Part shown: positions 18,502-27,534 of the stretch, piece by piece
Numbering within the stretch: the stretch's first letter is position 1
How the letters are laid out: each line of letters starts with the position of its first letter
DNA from: Hyphomicrobiales bacterium
GTDB taxonomy: Bacteria > Pseudomonadota > Alphaproteobacteria > Rhizobiales > Xanthobacteraceae
Reading direction: 5' to 3'
Length of the DNA: 64,000 nt
NCBI GenBank assembly: GCA_017305715.1
Contig: JAFKKG010000015.1
Location: 186,001 to 250,000 of the forward strand
The notes under the pieces: generated by a model
The model's input: the letters and a program-made list of their open reading frames with translations, nothing else
Database searches by the model: none
What the model was told of the DNA's origin: nothing
Program-made: the position numbers and the translations under genes

Positions 18502-18834
18502 TCAGACCGCCTCGGCGCCAAGGTGCGCGCGCCAATGTTTCACGCGCTCCTTCAATAGCGCGTCCCTGACGTAGGCGGTTTCTTCCTCCTCCAGCCGCTC
18601 GCATTCCTCAAATGTCAGATTCTCGGGTCCATGCGCGGTCCACGCCGCCTGCAGGCTGCGGCAGGTGTGGCTGCCCTGGCGCAGCGAAAACCAGATCCGG
18701 TTCTGGATTTTCTCGAGGTTCGCCGTCTGTCCAACCCACCGCTGGGCCGAGGCCTTGCTGCGGATCACGAAGATTCCCGCAACGGTCTTCCGCTCCTTGT
18801 AGGCGGCGATGGCGGCTTTTCTGTCGGATGTCAC
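18502..18834 (-). CDS. GIY-YIG nuclease family protein
   Basis: The protein has about 110 residues from GTG at 18834. The GIY-YIG-like core reads GIFVIRSKASAQRWVGQT, followed by an Arg/Leu-rich helix and a C-terminal glutamate-rich region (EECERLEEEE). Small stand-alone GIY-YIG proteins of this type are common in Bradyrhizobium and their role is not established. The frame is open to 18897, but the upstream part is unlike family members. It converges with apt. Confidence 0.72.
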   Translation of the reverse strand: MTSDRKAAIAAYKERKTVAGIFVIRSKASAQRWVGQTANLEKIQNRIWFSLRQGSHTCRSLQAAWTAHGPENLTFEECERLEEEETAYVRDALLKERVKHWRAHLGAEAV

Positions 18835-18924
18835 GGAGCGCCTCGTGCGGGGGATTGCTGTCGGGGTGGCGATAGCAGCCCCACCAGCCCGCGTCAATAT
18901 TATCCGGGTAATATTAGGTCGATT

Positions 18925-19596
18925 TCACGACCGCTGCAGGATCAGGCTGAGCTCCAGCTCACGGAAGGTGGTGTAGTTCCGGCGAATCCATTGGTGCAGC
19001 TCGGTCGAGGAATCCTTCTCCTGGCGCAGATAGCCGGTGAACGAGAAGGTCAACCGGTCGATATAGGTCTTGAGGAAGACCGGCAGCGCCGATATTCGCA
19101 GCACGCGTCCCCGTTCCATGGTCCGGGGCAGCTCGCCGCGCACCACATATTCATTGTCGATCGTGATCAGCGCATTCGGCGGGATCTGTTGCTGCAGCAT
19201 GCGATGGCCGGCGGCCGAAACACGGTCGGTATCGGCCACGAACAGGATCACGGGTGCGACGCCGCGTCTGACCGCCTCCTTCATGAAGCCGATCTCGGCG
19301 GTCATCTTGAAGAACTCGTCGAAGGCGTGGAAGCCGAGGTCGAGCACCTTGGCGACGCCGTCATTGACGATCAGGCGGTCCATCAGCTGCATCTTGCCGT
19401 AGGTGTCGATGACGTCGGCGGTCTCGGTGGTGCGCGGCAGATATTCCAGCAGCGAGGGCTCCTTCAGATTGATGTCGAAGGAGATCACCGTGCCGTTCTT
19501 CAACAGCAGGAATTCGCTGAGCAGCCGCGCGATCAGCGTCTTGCCGACCAGCGGACGGGGCGAGCAGATGATGTAGACGGGCGTGGGGCTCATCAC
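18925..19596 (-). CDS. P-loop NTPase, ParA/MinD-like, with divergent Walker A
   Basis: The protein has 223 residues. It begins with beta-strand VYIICSPRP and a deviant P-loop (SPRPLVGKTLIARLL, lacking the usual first glycine). Downstream it aligns by eye with the neighbouring protein: FDINLKEPSLLEYLP against FDTESPRGTLKRFHP, and VAKVLDLGFHAF against VTVIDVRAGLL. It is therefore a tandem paralogue of the next gene, 56 bp away. No partner protein is visible. The role is unknown; deviant-Walker ATPases of this class position proteins or DNA, but I would not assign a function. Confidence 0.65.
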   Translation of the reverse strand: MMSPTPVYIICSPRPLVGKTLIARLLSEFLLLKNGTVISFDINLKEPSLLEYLPRTTETADVIDTYGKMQLMDRLIVNDGVAKVLDLGFHAFDEFFKMTAEIGFMKEAVRRGVAPVILFVADTDRVSAAGHRMLQQQIPPNALITIDNEYVVRGELPRTMERGRVLRISALPVFLKTYIDRLTFSFTGYLRQEKDSSTELHQWIRRNYTTFRELELSLILQRS

Positions 19597-19652
19597 GCGC
19601 TATATCAGGCGATTTTCCCGCCTAATCCAGTCCCATCGCATGCAGGCGCCGA

Positions 19653-20402
19653 TTATTTTTCGCCGCTGCGGGTAGCGGACTTGGCGCCGACCAGGTCGGT
19701 CAGCTTGATGCGGTCGAACTCGCTCCAGACATTCGCAAGCCAGTGCCGGACATAGCCGCGCAGCACGAACGAATAGTTCGCGGCCTCGTCATTCGTGCCC
19801 TTGTTGGCGACGAATTTGAGGAACGGCACCGAGGAAACCTCGACCTGCTCATAGGCCATTTCGTTGAGCTTGGGGATCGTGAGCTCGGTGGCGTCCTTGA
19901 TGCGGTGGAAATAGGAATTGTAGGTCGCCTGGTCCCACTGGAAGAACTGGGTGTCGTTGATGAAGTTCTTGACGAGATAGTATTTCGCGCCCTGCATGAA
20001 GTTGGCGGTTTCGGCGATTTCGTCCAGCGAGGCGATCGAGGGGCCCAGGATATGGAACACGGCGAAAGTGATCTGGCCGGCCTTGGCGGCATCGAGGAAG
20101 CCGATATCGCGCAAGGAGGCCAGCGCCGGCGACAGCAATCCGGCGCGGACGTCGATCACGGTGACCGAGGTCCCTGCATTGAGCGTATCGAAGATCTTCA
20201 TCTGATCCGCAGTCGTCGTCATGTCGACGATCTGGGTGATGTCAGGGTGGAAACGCTTGAGTGTCCCGCGCGGCGATTCGGTGTCGAACGCCCTGGTGGG
20301 GACATTGTTGGCGCTGAAATAATCCAGCAGCGTCCGTGACACGGTCGTCTTGCCGACCCCGCCCTTGTCCGCGCCCACCACAATCACGACCGGCTTTGCC
20401 AT
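19653..20402 (-). CDS. ParA/MinD-like (SIMIBI) ATPase
   Basis: The protein has 249 residues from ATG at 20402. The Walker A is a classic deviant form, GADKGGVGKTTVSRTLL, followed by FDTESPRGTLKRF and VTVIDVRAGLLSPAL. No ParB or conjugation gene is nearby, so plasmid partition is not implied. It resembles chromosomal ParA/TraL-like ATPases found as single genes in rhizobia. The frame is open upstream to 20474, but the MAKPVVIVVG start matches the domain start. Likely co-transcribed with the shorter paralogue downstream. Confidence 0.78.
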   Translation of the reverse strand: MAKPVVIVVGADKGGVGKTTVSRTLLDYFSANNVPTRAFDTESPRGTLKRFHPDITQIVDMTTTADQMKIFDTLNAGTSVTVIDVRAGLLSPALASLRDIGFLDAAKAGQITFAVFHILGPSIASLDEIAETANFMQGAKYYLVKNFINDTQFFQWDQATYNSYFHRIKDATELTIPKLNEMAYEQVEVSSVPFLKFVANKGTNDEAANYSFVLRGYVRHWLANVWSEFDRIKLTDLVGAKSATRSGEK

Positions 20403-20567
20403 GGAATTTCCTACTACGCGCCCCGATCGCGGGAGCGACCGGCAGATCCCCGCACCTGCTTTGGGCGCGAACATGGCAGAAACAAGGGAGAATTCAATTC
20501 CTCAAGGCAGTGCCAGCGTTATTCATGCGGAATTCGTTAATGGCTGCTCGCTATTGGCGCGGAAGCC

Positions 20568-21770
20568 TCAACGGTGAGGGCCCCAAGGTCCCTGCAACGG
20601 ACCGAACGGACCCGGTTGCGTGCCTTGTGGCAAGGCGGGCGGTCGGCCCGCCGGGGTGGTCGTATCGCTCCAGGGGCCGTGCGGAACGGGGGGCGGCAAC
20701 TGATCAGGGGCCGCCTCATCCTCAGGCCTGGTATCGTCAGGCAAGGCCAGCGGGCCGGGATCGCGGCCGCCGGCGAACTGCACCAGCGCCTTGACCCGCG
20801 AATCCACCGACGGGTGGGTGGCGAACAAATCGGCAAACCCTTCGCGCGGATTGTCGAGACACAGCTCCATGACGGCCGACGTGGCGCCCGGAAGCTCGCC
20901 GCGATTTTCGATCTTGCGCAGCGCCGAGATCATGGCGTCGGGGTTCTTGGTCAGCTCGACCGAACCGGCGTCGGCCAGGAATTCGCGCGACCGCGACAGT
21001 GCCAGCTTGACCACCTGCGACAGCAGCCACGCCACCATGATCAGCGCCACCGCGATGATGACCACGATGATTGCGCCGCCGCCGGAGCCCTTGCTGTCGC
21101 TGTCCGAAGACGAGGAGGACGAACGCGAGGACGAGGAGGACCAGGAGCCGCCGGACGAACCCCATGACAGGTTGGTGAACATCCGGAAGAACAATTCGCC
21201 GAAGAAGCCGACCACGCCGGCGATGATGACCGCGATCACCATCAGCTGCACGTCGCCGTTGCGGATATGGGTCAGTTCGTGGCCCAGTACGGCCTCGATT
21301 TCCTGGTCGTTGAGCGCTTTCAGCAGGCCCGTGGTGACGGTGACGGCATATTGCCGCCGGTTGAGGCCGCTGGCGAACGCGTTCAGCGCCGGGCTGTCCA
21401 TCACCTTCAGCTTCGGCATCGGAATGCCGCGCGAGATGCAGAGATTTTCGAGCAGATTATACAGCCGCGGCTGCTGCTTGCGCGTCACGTCCTCGCCGCC
21501 GGTGATGGCGTCGATCATGTTCTGGTGGAAGAAGTACGCGATCACGATCCAGAGCGCGGCGATGCCGGTGGCATAGGGAAAGGCCGCGATCAGGTCGCGC
21601 GAGGCGGCCCGCAAATAATAATCGACCGAAGCATCGCTGCGGATCAGGACTTCCGCGAGTAGCGCCCCCGCATAGACCAGTACATAGATCAGCAGGAACA
21701 GGCCCGCGAGCAGCAGCATCGAACGAAACTTGTTCGATGCGATATGCGTGTAGAGCCCGTACGCGGCCAT
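20568..21770 (-). CDS. M48 family metallopeptidase (HtpX-like)
   Basis: The protein has 400 residues. It has an N-terminal membrane helix, a second around residues 55-75, the zinc motif VLGHELTHIRNGD, and further membrane segments around residues 155-175 and 235-250. Between them lies a roughly 30-residue Ser/Gly-rich stretch (21076-21163) that the family does not normally carry at this length. The C-terminal 60 residues are Pro-rich. HtpX-type proteases degrade misfolded membrane proteins. It follows lemA, a common partner of M48 peptidases. Confidence 0.88.
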   Translation of the reverse strand: MAAYGLYTHIASNKFRSMLLLAGLFLLIYVLVYAGALLAEVLIRSDASVDYYLRAASRDLIAAFPYATGIAALWIVIAYFFHQNMIDAITGGEDVTRKQQPRLYNLLENLCISRGIPMPKLKVMDSPALNAFASGLNRRQYAVTVTTGLLKALNDQEIEAVLGHELTHIRNGDVQLMVIAVIIAGVVGFFGELFFRMFTNLSWGSSGGSWSSSSSRSSSSSSDSDSKGSGGGAIIVVIIAVALIMVAWLLSQVVKLALSRSREFLADAGSVELTKNPDAMISALRKIENRGELPGATSAVMELCLDNPREGFADLFATHPSVDSRVKALVQFAGGRDPGPLALPDDTRPEDEAAPDQLPPPVPHGPWSDTTTPAGRPPALPQGTQPGPFGPLQGPWGPHR

Positions 21771-21789
21771 GATGCGTTACCACTAACCG

Positions 21790-21864
21790 CCGTCATTCCG
21801 GGATGGTCCGAAGGACCAGGCCCGGAATCTCGAGATTCCGGGTTCGCGCGCCCCGGAATGACGG
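21790..21864. repeat. Palindromic intergenic repeat, family B, copy 1
   Basis: The arms CCGTCATTCCGGG and CCCCGGAATGACGG enclose an inner palindrome CCCGGAATCTCGAGATTCCGGG. The second copy is at 56167-56244. It lies inside the lemA-M48 pair, between the two genes. Confidence 0.85.
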
Positions 21865-21881
21865 AGAAGGAGAGCCATCGC

Positions 21882-22451
21882 TCAGAACTTCACGGTCGGC
21901 ACGGCCTCGACTTCGGTGCGGCTGGCGCCGAGATCGAAGAAATCCTTTTTGGTGAAGCCGAACATGCCGGCAAACAACGCGGCCGGCATCTGCTGGATAC
22001 CGGTATTGTATTCCTGGACCGCGTTGTTGAAGAAGCGGCGGCTGGAGGCAATCTTGTTTTCGAGATCGGACAGTTCGCTGGATAGCTGCTGGAAATTGGC
22101 GTTGGCCTTGAGGTCCGGATAGGCCTCCGAGAGCGCGATCAGGCGGCCGAGCGCGCCGGATAGCTGGTTTTCGGCAGCGCCGACCTGCGACGGCCCCTGC
22201 GCCGACATCGCCGAGTTGCGGGCCTTGATGACATCGTCGAGGGTGCCGCGCTCATGGCTGGCATAGCCCTTCACGGTCTCGACCAGGTTCGGGATCAGAT
22301 CGTGACGCTGCTTGAGCTGGACGTCGATGTCGGCAAAAGCCTGCCCGACACGCTGGCTCAGCGCGACCAGACGGTTATACGCGCCGAAGGCGAACAACAC
22401 GAGAATGACGATGACGCCGAGAACGATCCAGCCGGTCGACATGGCAGACAA
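21882..22451 (-). CDS. LemA family protein
   Basis: The protein has 189 residues. It has an N-terminal membrane helix (WIVLGVIVILVLFAFGAYN), then the coiled-coil-like LemA domain with RVGQAFADIDVQLKQRHDLI and NLVETVKGYASHE, and the end GTSRTEVEAVPTVKF-like region (GASRTEVEAVPTVKF). LemA proteins have an extracytoplasmic helical domain of unclear function and are often encoded next to M48 proteases, as here. The gap to the M48 gene contains repeat B. Confidence 0.93.
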   Translation of the reverse strand: MSAMSTGWIVLGVIVILVLFAFGAYNRLVALSQRVGQAFADIDVQLKQRHDLIPNLVETVKGYASHERGTLDDVIKARNSAMSAQGPSQVGAAENQLSGALGRLIALSEAYPDLKANANFQQLSSELSDLENKIASSRRFFNNAVQEYNTGIQQMPAALFAGMFGFTKKDFFDLGASRTEVEAVPTVKF

Positions 22452-22566
22452 CTCCTGATGAGACGAAGAAAGTGTGGAACCTAGACGAAAACCGGGGCGT
22501 GCGGCAGCCCGCCGCGAGATGGGGCTTGGTGTTAGTCGGAACCAAGGCGGGATAAGTTCAACCAGA

Positions 22567-22684
22567 GTCGTCCCGGCGAAGGCCGGGACCGATACGCCGC
22601 GGCCCCTCGTTGGGCACTCCAGCCAACACCTTCTTTTTACAATTCCCGCCGGTGGTTATGGGTCCCGGCCTTCGCCGGGACGAC
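22567..22684. repeat. Palindromic intergenic repeat, family C, copy 1
   Basis: It runs from GTCGTCCCGGCGAAGGCCGG through GATACGCCGCGGC and GGTGGTTATGGGTCCCGG to CCGGGACGAC. The second copy is at 32580-32705. It overlaps the end of the Rsm22-like gene and supplies that gene's last codons and stop. Confidence 0.85.
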
Positions 22685-23660
22685 TCGTGCACTCCACCAC
22701 TGCATCGCCCCAGCGCCAGCGCCGGGCAGCCGCATAGTCCGCCCTGGCGCGGCGGGGCGTCCGGCTGAGGACGAGGCCGGCCGACGTGCAAAGCTTGGCG
22801 GTGATTTCGACCTTGGACACGGCCGGTTGCGCCAGCACCCGGGCGGGCCGCGCGGCAGGCGGCTCGCGCGTCAGCGCCACATAGGCGAACTTTTCGTCCT
22901 CAAAGGGCAGCTCGGCGCCCTTGACCTGTTTGTGCGCGCGCGAGCGCTGCAGGCGCTGGGTGAAATGGCACCAGTCCGGCGCGACAAGCGGACATGTTCC
23001 ATCGTGCGGGCATGGCGCGGCGACATGCGCGCCATCAGCGATCAGGCGCTCGCGCAGCGCGATGATCCGCGCATAACCGGCCGGCGTGCCGGGCTCGACC
23101 ACGACAAGCGTATCGCGGGTCTTTTGCCACATCAGCGCGGCCAGCGCGCTCTGCTCGGCGGCGCTGATCTCGCCGATCATGTAGCTGGCGACGACGAGGT
23201 CGGCGGCATCAACCTTGATCAGGGAGCTGCGCGCCTCGCCGCGTTCGTAATTGACATCGCGCAGGCGAAAACTGTCGTGGACGAGATCGAGCGCCAGTTG
23301 ACGCAAGGGGGCGTTGGCGTCGAGCAGCGTGAAGCCTTGCAGCGAGGAAAACGCTTCCGCTGCCGCCCAGCTTGCGGTGCCCGGCCCGGCGCCGATATCG
23401 AGCAGGGTTGTTGGTGCAAAGTCAGCGCGGATTTCGCGCAGCGCATTCAGGCTGGCGGTGACCGCGGCATAGGTCGCCGGCATCCGCGCCAGCGCATAGG
23501 CCAGCGCGTCGGTTTCCGACCTGATCGTGCCGGAGCCGCCGCCGTCGCGGTAGTTTTTCGAGATCGACGCCGAGCGCGCCGCCGCTTCATTGCGCGAAAA
23601 GCCGCTCAGCCTGGCGTCGAGCGCAGCTTTGAGTTCGGCGGGCAGGTCAGGTGAGGTCAT
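22656..23660 (-). CDS. Rsm22-like small-ribosomal-subunit methyltransferase
   Basis: The protein has 334 residues. The SAM-binding motif is LLDIGAGPGTASW, followed by VVASYMIGEI and the Rsm22 cysteine-containing block CPHDGTCPLVAPDWCHF, which in the family may bind a metal cluster. Related proteins act in assembly of the small (mitochondrial) ribosomal subunit. The bacterial role is little studied. The C-terminus runs into repeat C, so the last ten residues (SRPGEGRDP) are repeat-derived. Confidence 0.85.
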   Translation of the reverse strand: MTSPDLPAELKAALDARLSGFSRNEAAARSASISKNYRDGGGSGTIRSETDALAYALARMPATYAAVTASLNALREIRADFAPTTLLDIGAGPGTASWAAAEAFSSLQGFTLLDANAPLRQLALDLVHDSFRLRDVNYERGEARSSLIKVDAADLVVASYMIGEISAAEQSALAALMWQKTRDTLVVVEPGTPAGYARIIALRERLIADGAHVAAPCPHDGTCPLVAPDWCHFTQRLQRSRAHKQVKGAELPFEDEKFAYVALTREPPAARPARVLAQPAVSKVEITAKLCTSAGLVLSRTPRRARADYAAARRWRWGDAVVECTSRPGEGRDP

Positions 23661-23668
23661 TGGGTGTC

Positions 23669-23808
23669 TTCTCCCTCTCCCCGTGTCGGAGAGGGTGGCT
23701 TCGCGAAGCGAAGACGGGTGAGGGGTTCTCTCCGCGCGTTATGTCTTCGCGGTAAGATACCTCTCATCCGGCGCTTCGCGCCACCTTCTCCACAAGGGGA
23801 GAAGGGAA
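23669..23808. repeat. Palindromic intergenic repeat, family D, copy 1
   Basis: The segment contains CTTCTCCCTCTCCCC, GACGGGTGAGGGG, CTCATCCGGCGCTTCGCGCC and AAGGGGAGAAGGG in nested inverted order. The related copy is at 34693-34814. It occupies nearly all of the space between the Rsm22-like gene and the end of smc. Confidence 0.75.
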
Positions 23809-23813
23809 GAAGC

Positions 23814-26800
23814 TCACGCCACGTGCTGGTCGAGGATCTTCACGGCGTCGTCGAGGCCGACCGAGACCAGTTGCGAGACGCCGCGCTCGGCCATGGTGAC
23901 GCCGAACAGCCGGTTCATCCGCGCCATCGTGATCGGATTATGCGTGATGATGATGAAGCGGGTTTCGGTCGAGGACGTCATCTCGTGCAGGAGGTTGCAG
24001 AACCGCTCCACATTGTGGTCGTCGAGCGGCGCGTCGACTTCGTCCAGCACGCAGATCGGCGACGGGTTGGTGAGGAACACCGCAAAAATCAATGCCAGCG
24101 CGGTCAGCGCCTGCTCGCCGCCCGAGAGCAGCGACAGCGTCTGCGGCTTCTTGCCCGGCGGCTTGGCGATGATTTCGAGTCCGGCTTCCAGCGGATCGTC
24201 GCTTTCGATCAGGTGCAATGCCGCCTCGCCGCCGCCGAACAGTTCCACGAACAGCCGCTTGAAATGCTCGTTGACGGTCTCGAACGAGGTCAGCAAGCGC
24301 TCGCGGGCTTCCTTGTTGAGGCTCTGGATCCCCTGGCGCAGCCGCTTGATGGCTTCCACGAGGTCATCACGCTCGGTCGTCAGCGCGGTGTGCTGGGTCT
24401 CGACTTCGCGCAGTTCTTCCTCGGCGCGCAGATTGACCGCGCCCAGCCGCTCGCGGTCGCGGCGCAGCTTTTCGAGGTTTTCCTCGATCTCGGCGAGCGG
24501 CGGCAATTCCGCGCCCGGCTCGATCTCGGCCAGGGCGGCCACCGCATGCGGCTCGACTTCGAGCATGTCGTGGATTTCGCGCTCGATATCGGACAGGCGG
24601 CGCTTGGTGCCCTCCATGCGTTCTTCGGCGCGGGCGCAAGCCTCGCGGGCGTTGGAGAGCGCTTCCAGCGAGGCCTTGGCCTCGCGGTCGGTCTCCGCCA
24701 TCACGCTCTCGGCCGCAGCCAGCGCATCGGCGGCCACGCGGCGGGCGCTTTCGGCCGATTCGATTTCGCTGATCAGCGCACGGCGCTTCTGGGCAAACAG
24801 CGCCGGCGCGTCTTCGAGTTCGGCGCGCTCGGCGGTGACTTCGGTGACGCGGGCCTCGATGGTCGCGACCTGGGAGGCCGCGCTCTGCTTGCGGTTCTGC
24901 CAGTCGTTGCGCTCGGCGAGGATCGCCTGCACGCGGCGGTCGGCGAGTTCCGCCTCGCGCGCCAGCGCCTGCGCTTCGGCACGCACTTGGGCGGCGAAGC
25001 GGCGATGGCCTTCGATGTCGGTGCGGACGGTGGAAAGTTTGGTCTCGGTCTCCAGGCTCGGCGGCAGTTCGGCGAGCGCCGCGTTAGCCGTCTCGTACGA
25101 GGCCTCGACCTCGGTGCGGTCGGCGGCCAGGCGGGTGTGGGCTTCGGTCAGCGTCGCTTTGCGCGCGGCGTGGCGGCTGATTTCGCGCTCGGTCGCGGCA
25201 TGGCGCTCGCGGGCGGCATCGGCCTCGCGCTGCGCGGCGCGCCAGGCGTCACGAGCGGCGGACTCGGCGCCGGACGCCGCCTTCAACTCGCTCTCGGCGT
25301 CTTCCAGCGCCTGCCGCTTGGTGGCGGCATCTGATCGGGCCTGTTCCAGTTCGTTTTCGATGTCGACCAGGCGCGCGCGTTCGGCCAGACGCCGGGCAGC
25401 GCCGGTCGGGGCGTGGGCGGCCGCAACAAAACCGTCCCAGCGCCAGACGTCGCCTTCCAGCGACACCAGCCGCTGGCCGGTCTTGAGCTGCGACACCAAC
25501 TCCGCGCCGCGCTCCTTGGAAACGACGCCGATCTGCGCCAGACGCCGCGTCAGTTCGGACGGGGCTTCGACATGGGCGGCCAGCGCTTCGACGCCGGCGG
25601 GCAGCGACGGATCGTCGAAGGTGGCCCCAGCATTGGTCCAGCGCATCGGCGCGGAGGGATCGATCGGCGCGTCGAGGTCGTCGCCGAGCACGGCGCCAAG
25701 CGCCTTTTCATAACCCTTGGTGACGGTGACGCCGTCGATGATCGGCGGCCATAAATTCTTGGTCTCGCCGTTGACGAGCTTTGAGATAGTGCGGGCTTCG
25801 GTCTCCAGACGCTGCACGCGCTTGTCGGCTTCGGCGAGTGGCGAACGGGACGCCTCCAGTTTGGCGCGCGCGGCAACGTGGCCGGCCTCGCTGGCCTGTG
25901 CCGCGGCTTCGGAAGCGACGAGGGTTTCCTGCGCGGTCTCCATCGCGCCGGCGAGCGCGTCGATATCGCCGAGATTGCCGGTTTCCTGCGCGAGCTTTTG
26001 CTCTTCGGCCTGGACGTTGGCGATTTCCTGGTCGAGCCGGGACAGCCGGTCGCGATGGGTGCGTACGCCGGCTTCCAACTGGTTACGCTTGGCGGTGAGG
26101 TCGGCCAGCACCGTCGTCAGTTCCGAGAACATGCGCTCGGCGGCGGCCAGCGTCGCTTCGGCCTCCGAGACGCGCTCGTCGACGCCAGAGCGCTTCTCGA
26201 CGCGCGACTTGATCTCTTCCTTGATTTCCGAGTCTTCAGTGTCGAGCCGCAGCAGGGCTACTTCCGCATCCGAGGTCTGCTGCTGCTCGCGTTCGATGTC
26301 GGCGGAGAACTGCGTCAGGCGGCGGTCGAGCTCGGCGACGCGCTCTTTCGCGCGCGCTTCCTCGCGGTCGAGCTGCTCGCGGGCATTGGTCAGGCGCTGC
26401 AGGCCGGCCGCGGCGCGGGCTTCGCTGTCTCGCAGCTCGGGCAGTTCGGAGGCGCGGATCGCCTGGATGCGGGCGGCCTCGGCCTGCTCGCGGGTGCGTT
26501 CGGCCATCTCGCGAACGTTGAGGTCGTGGGTGCGCGCGGCTTCCGCGACATCCGTATTGGCTTCGAGCCAGCGCAGATGGAACAGCGTCGCCTCGGCCTT
26601 GCGCACCTTTGCCGCGACTTCGCGGAACCGGATCGCCTGCCGCGCCTGCTTCTTCAACCCGTCCATCTGGCCGGCGAGCTGGCCGATCACGTCTTCGACG
26701 CGGGTGAGGTTGGTCTCGGCCGCCTTCAGCCGCAATTCGGCTTCGTGACGGCGGGCATGCAGACCGGCGACGCCAGCGGCGTCTTCCAGCACGCGGCGGC

Positions 26801-27278
26801 GCTGTTCGGGCTTGGCCTGAATGATTTCGCCGATCTTGCCTTGGTGGACCAGCGCCGGCGAGCGCGCGCCGGTGGCGGCATCGGCGAACAGGATCTGCAC
26901 GTCGCGGGCGCGCACGTCGCGGCCATTGATGCGGTAGACCGATCCTGATTCGCGCTCGATGCGCCGGGAAATTTCCAGGATCTCGCGGTCGTTCATCGCC
27001 GCCGGCGCCGAGCGGTCGGCATTGTCGATCGTCATCACGACTTCGGCGTGGTTGCGCGCCGGCCGGTTGCCGGAACCGGCGAAGATCACCGCATCCATGT
27101 CGGCGGCGCGCAGCGATTTGTGCGAGGTCTCGCCCATCGCCCAGCGCAGCGCCTCGACCAGATTGGATTTGCCGCAGCCGTTCGGCCCGACCACACCGGT
27201 GAGACCGGGTTCGATCATGAAATCGGTGGGTTCAACGAACGACTTGAAACCGTGAAGGCGAAGGCGCGTGAGTTTCAT
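23814..27278 (-). CDS. smc: Chromosome segregation protein SMC
   Basis: The protein has 1154 residues. The N-terminal head has GVVGPNGCGKSNLVEALRW (Walker A) and the family start KLTRLRLHGFKSFVEPTDF. Two very long Ala/Glu/Arg-rich coiled coils flank a hinge around residues 500-620. The C-terminal head has the ABC signature TLSLLSGGEQALTALAL and Walker B ICVLDEVDAPLD. SMC compacts and segregates the chromosome with ScpA/ScpB, which are not in this window. ATG at 27278 matches the family start; a GTG at 27284 is possible. Confidence 0.97.
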   Translation of the reverse strand: MKLTRLRLHGFKSFVEPTDFMIEPGLTGVVGPNGCGKSNLVEALRWAMGETSHKSLRAADMDAVIFAGSGNRPARNHAEVVMTIDNADRSAPAAMNDREILEISRRIERESGSVYRINGRDVRARDVQILFADAATGARSPALVHQGKIGEIIQAKPEQRRRVLEDAAGVAGLHARRHEAELRLKAAETNLTRVEDVIGQLAGQMDGLKKQARQAIRFREVAAKVRKAEATLFHLRWLEANTDVAEAARTHDLNVREMAERTREQAEAARIQAIRASELPELRDSEARAAAGLQRLTNAREQLDREEARAKERVAELDRRLTQFSADIEREQQQTSDAEVALLRLDTEDSEIKEEIKSRVEKRSGVDERVSEAEATLAAAERMFSELTTVLADLTAKRNQLEAGVRTHRDRLSRLDQEIANVQAEEQKLAQETGNLGDIDALAGAMETAQETLVASEAAAQASEAGHVAARAKLEASRSPLAEADKRVQRLETEARTISKLVNGETKNLWPPIIDGVTVTKGYEKALGAVLGDDLDAPIDPSAPMRWTNAGATFDDPSLPAGVEALAAHVEAPSELTRRLAQIGVVSKERGAELVSQLKTGQRLVSLEGDVWRWDGFVAAAHAPTGAARRLAERARLVDIENELEQARSDAATKRQALEDAESELKAASGAESAARDAWRAAQREADAARERHAATEREISRHAARKATLTEAHTRLAADRTEVEASYETANAALAELPPSLETETKLSTVRTDIEGHRRFAAQVRAEAQALAREAELADRRVQAILAERNDWQNRKQSAASQVATIEARVTEVTAERAELEDAPALFAQKRRALISEIESAESARRVAADALAAAESVMAETDREAKASLEALSNAREACARAEERMEGTKRRLSDIEREIHDMLEVEPHAVAALAEIEPGAELPPLAEIEENLEKLRRDRERLGAVNLRAEEELREVETQHTALTTERDDLVEAIKRLRQGIQSLNKEARERLLTSFETVNEHFKRLFVELFGGGEAALHLIESDDPLEAGLEIIAKPPGKKPQTLSLLSGGEQALTALALIFAVFLTNPSPICVLDEVDAPLDDHNVERFCNLLHEMTSSTETRFIIITHNPITMARMNRLFGVTMAERGVSQLVSVGLDDAVKILDQHVA

Positions 27279-27534
27279 GAACACGATTCTCTGTTGGCAG
27301 GGCGCGAATCTCCCTGCCGTGACAATACCATGGAAGGCAATGTCGGTGTGTGGACGAGTCGCGTGATGCGGCTCTTATCGCCCGCGACAATGGCGAGGCC
27401 CGGGCCGAAGGGCAACGGGCGGGGAGGGCTTTTCCCAAGCCTTTTATCGAGGCATTTGCGGGGCTTACGGGCCCGTACGAATCCGGTGGGCGAATCAGGT
27501 TTTCAACAGGGATTTGATACGCAGGATGCGCCGG

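Noticed and set aside
23664-25713. Long plus-strand frames of 556 and 606 residues opposite smc
   Set aside because: They are Gly/Arg- or Ser/Arg-rich shadows of the coiled-coil region of smc; no domain is recognisable.
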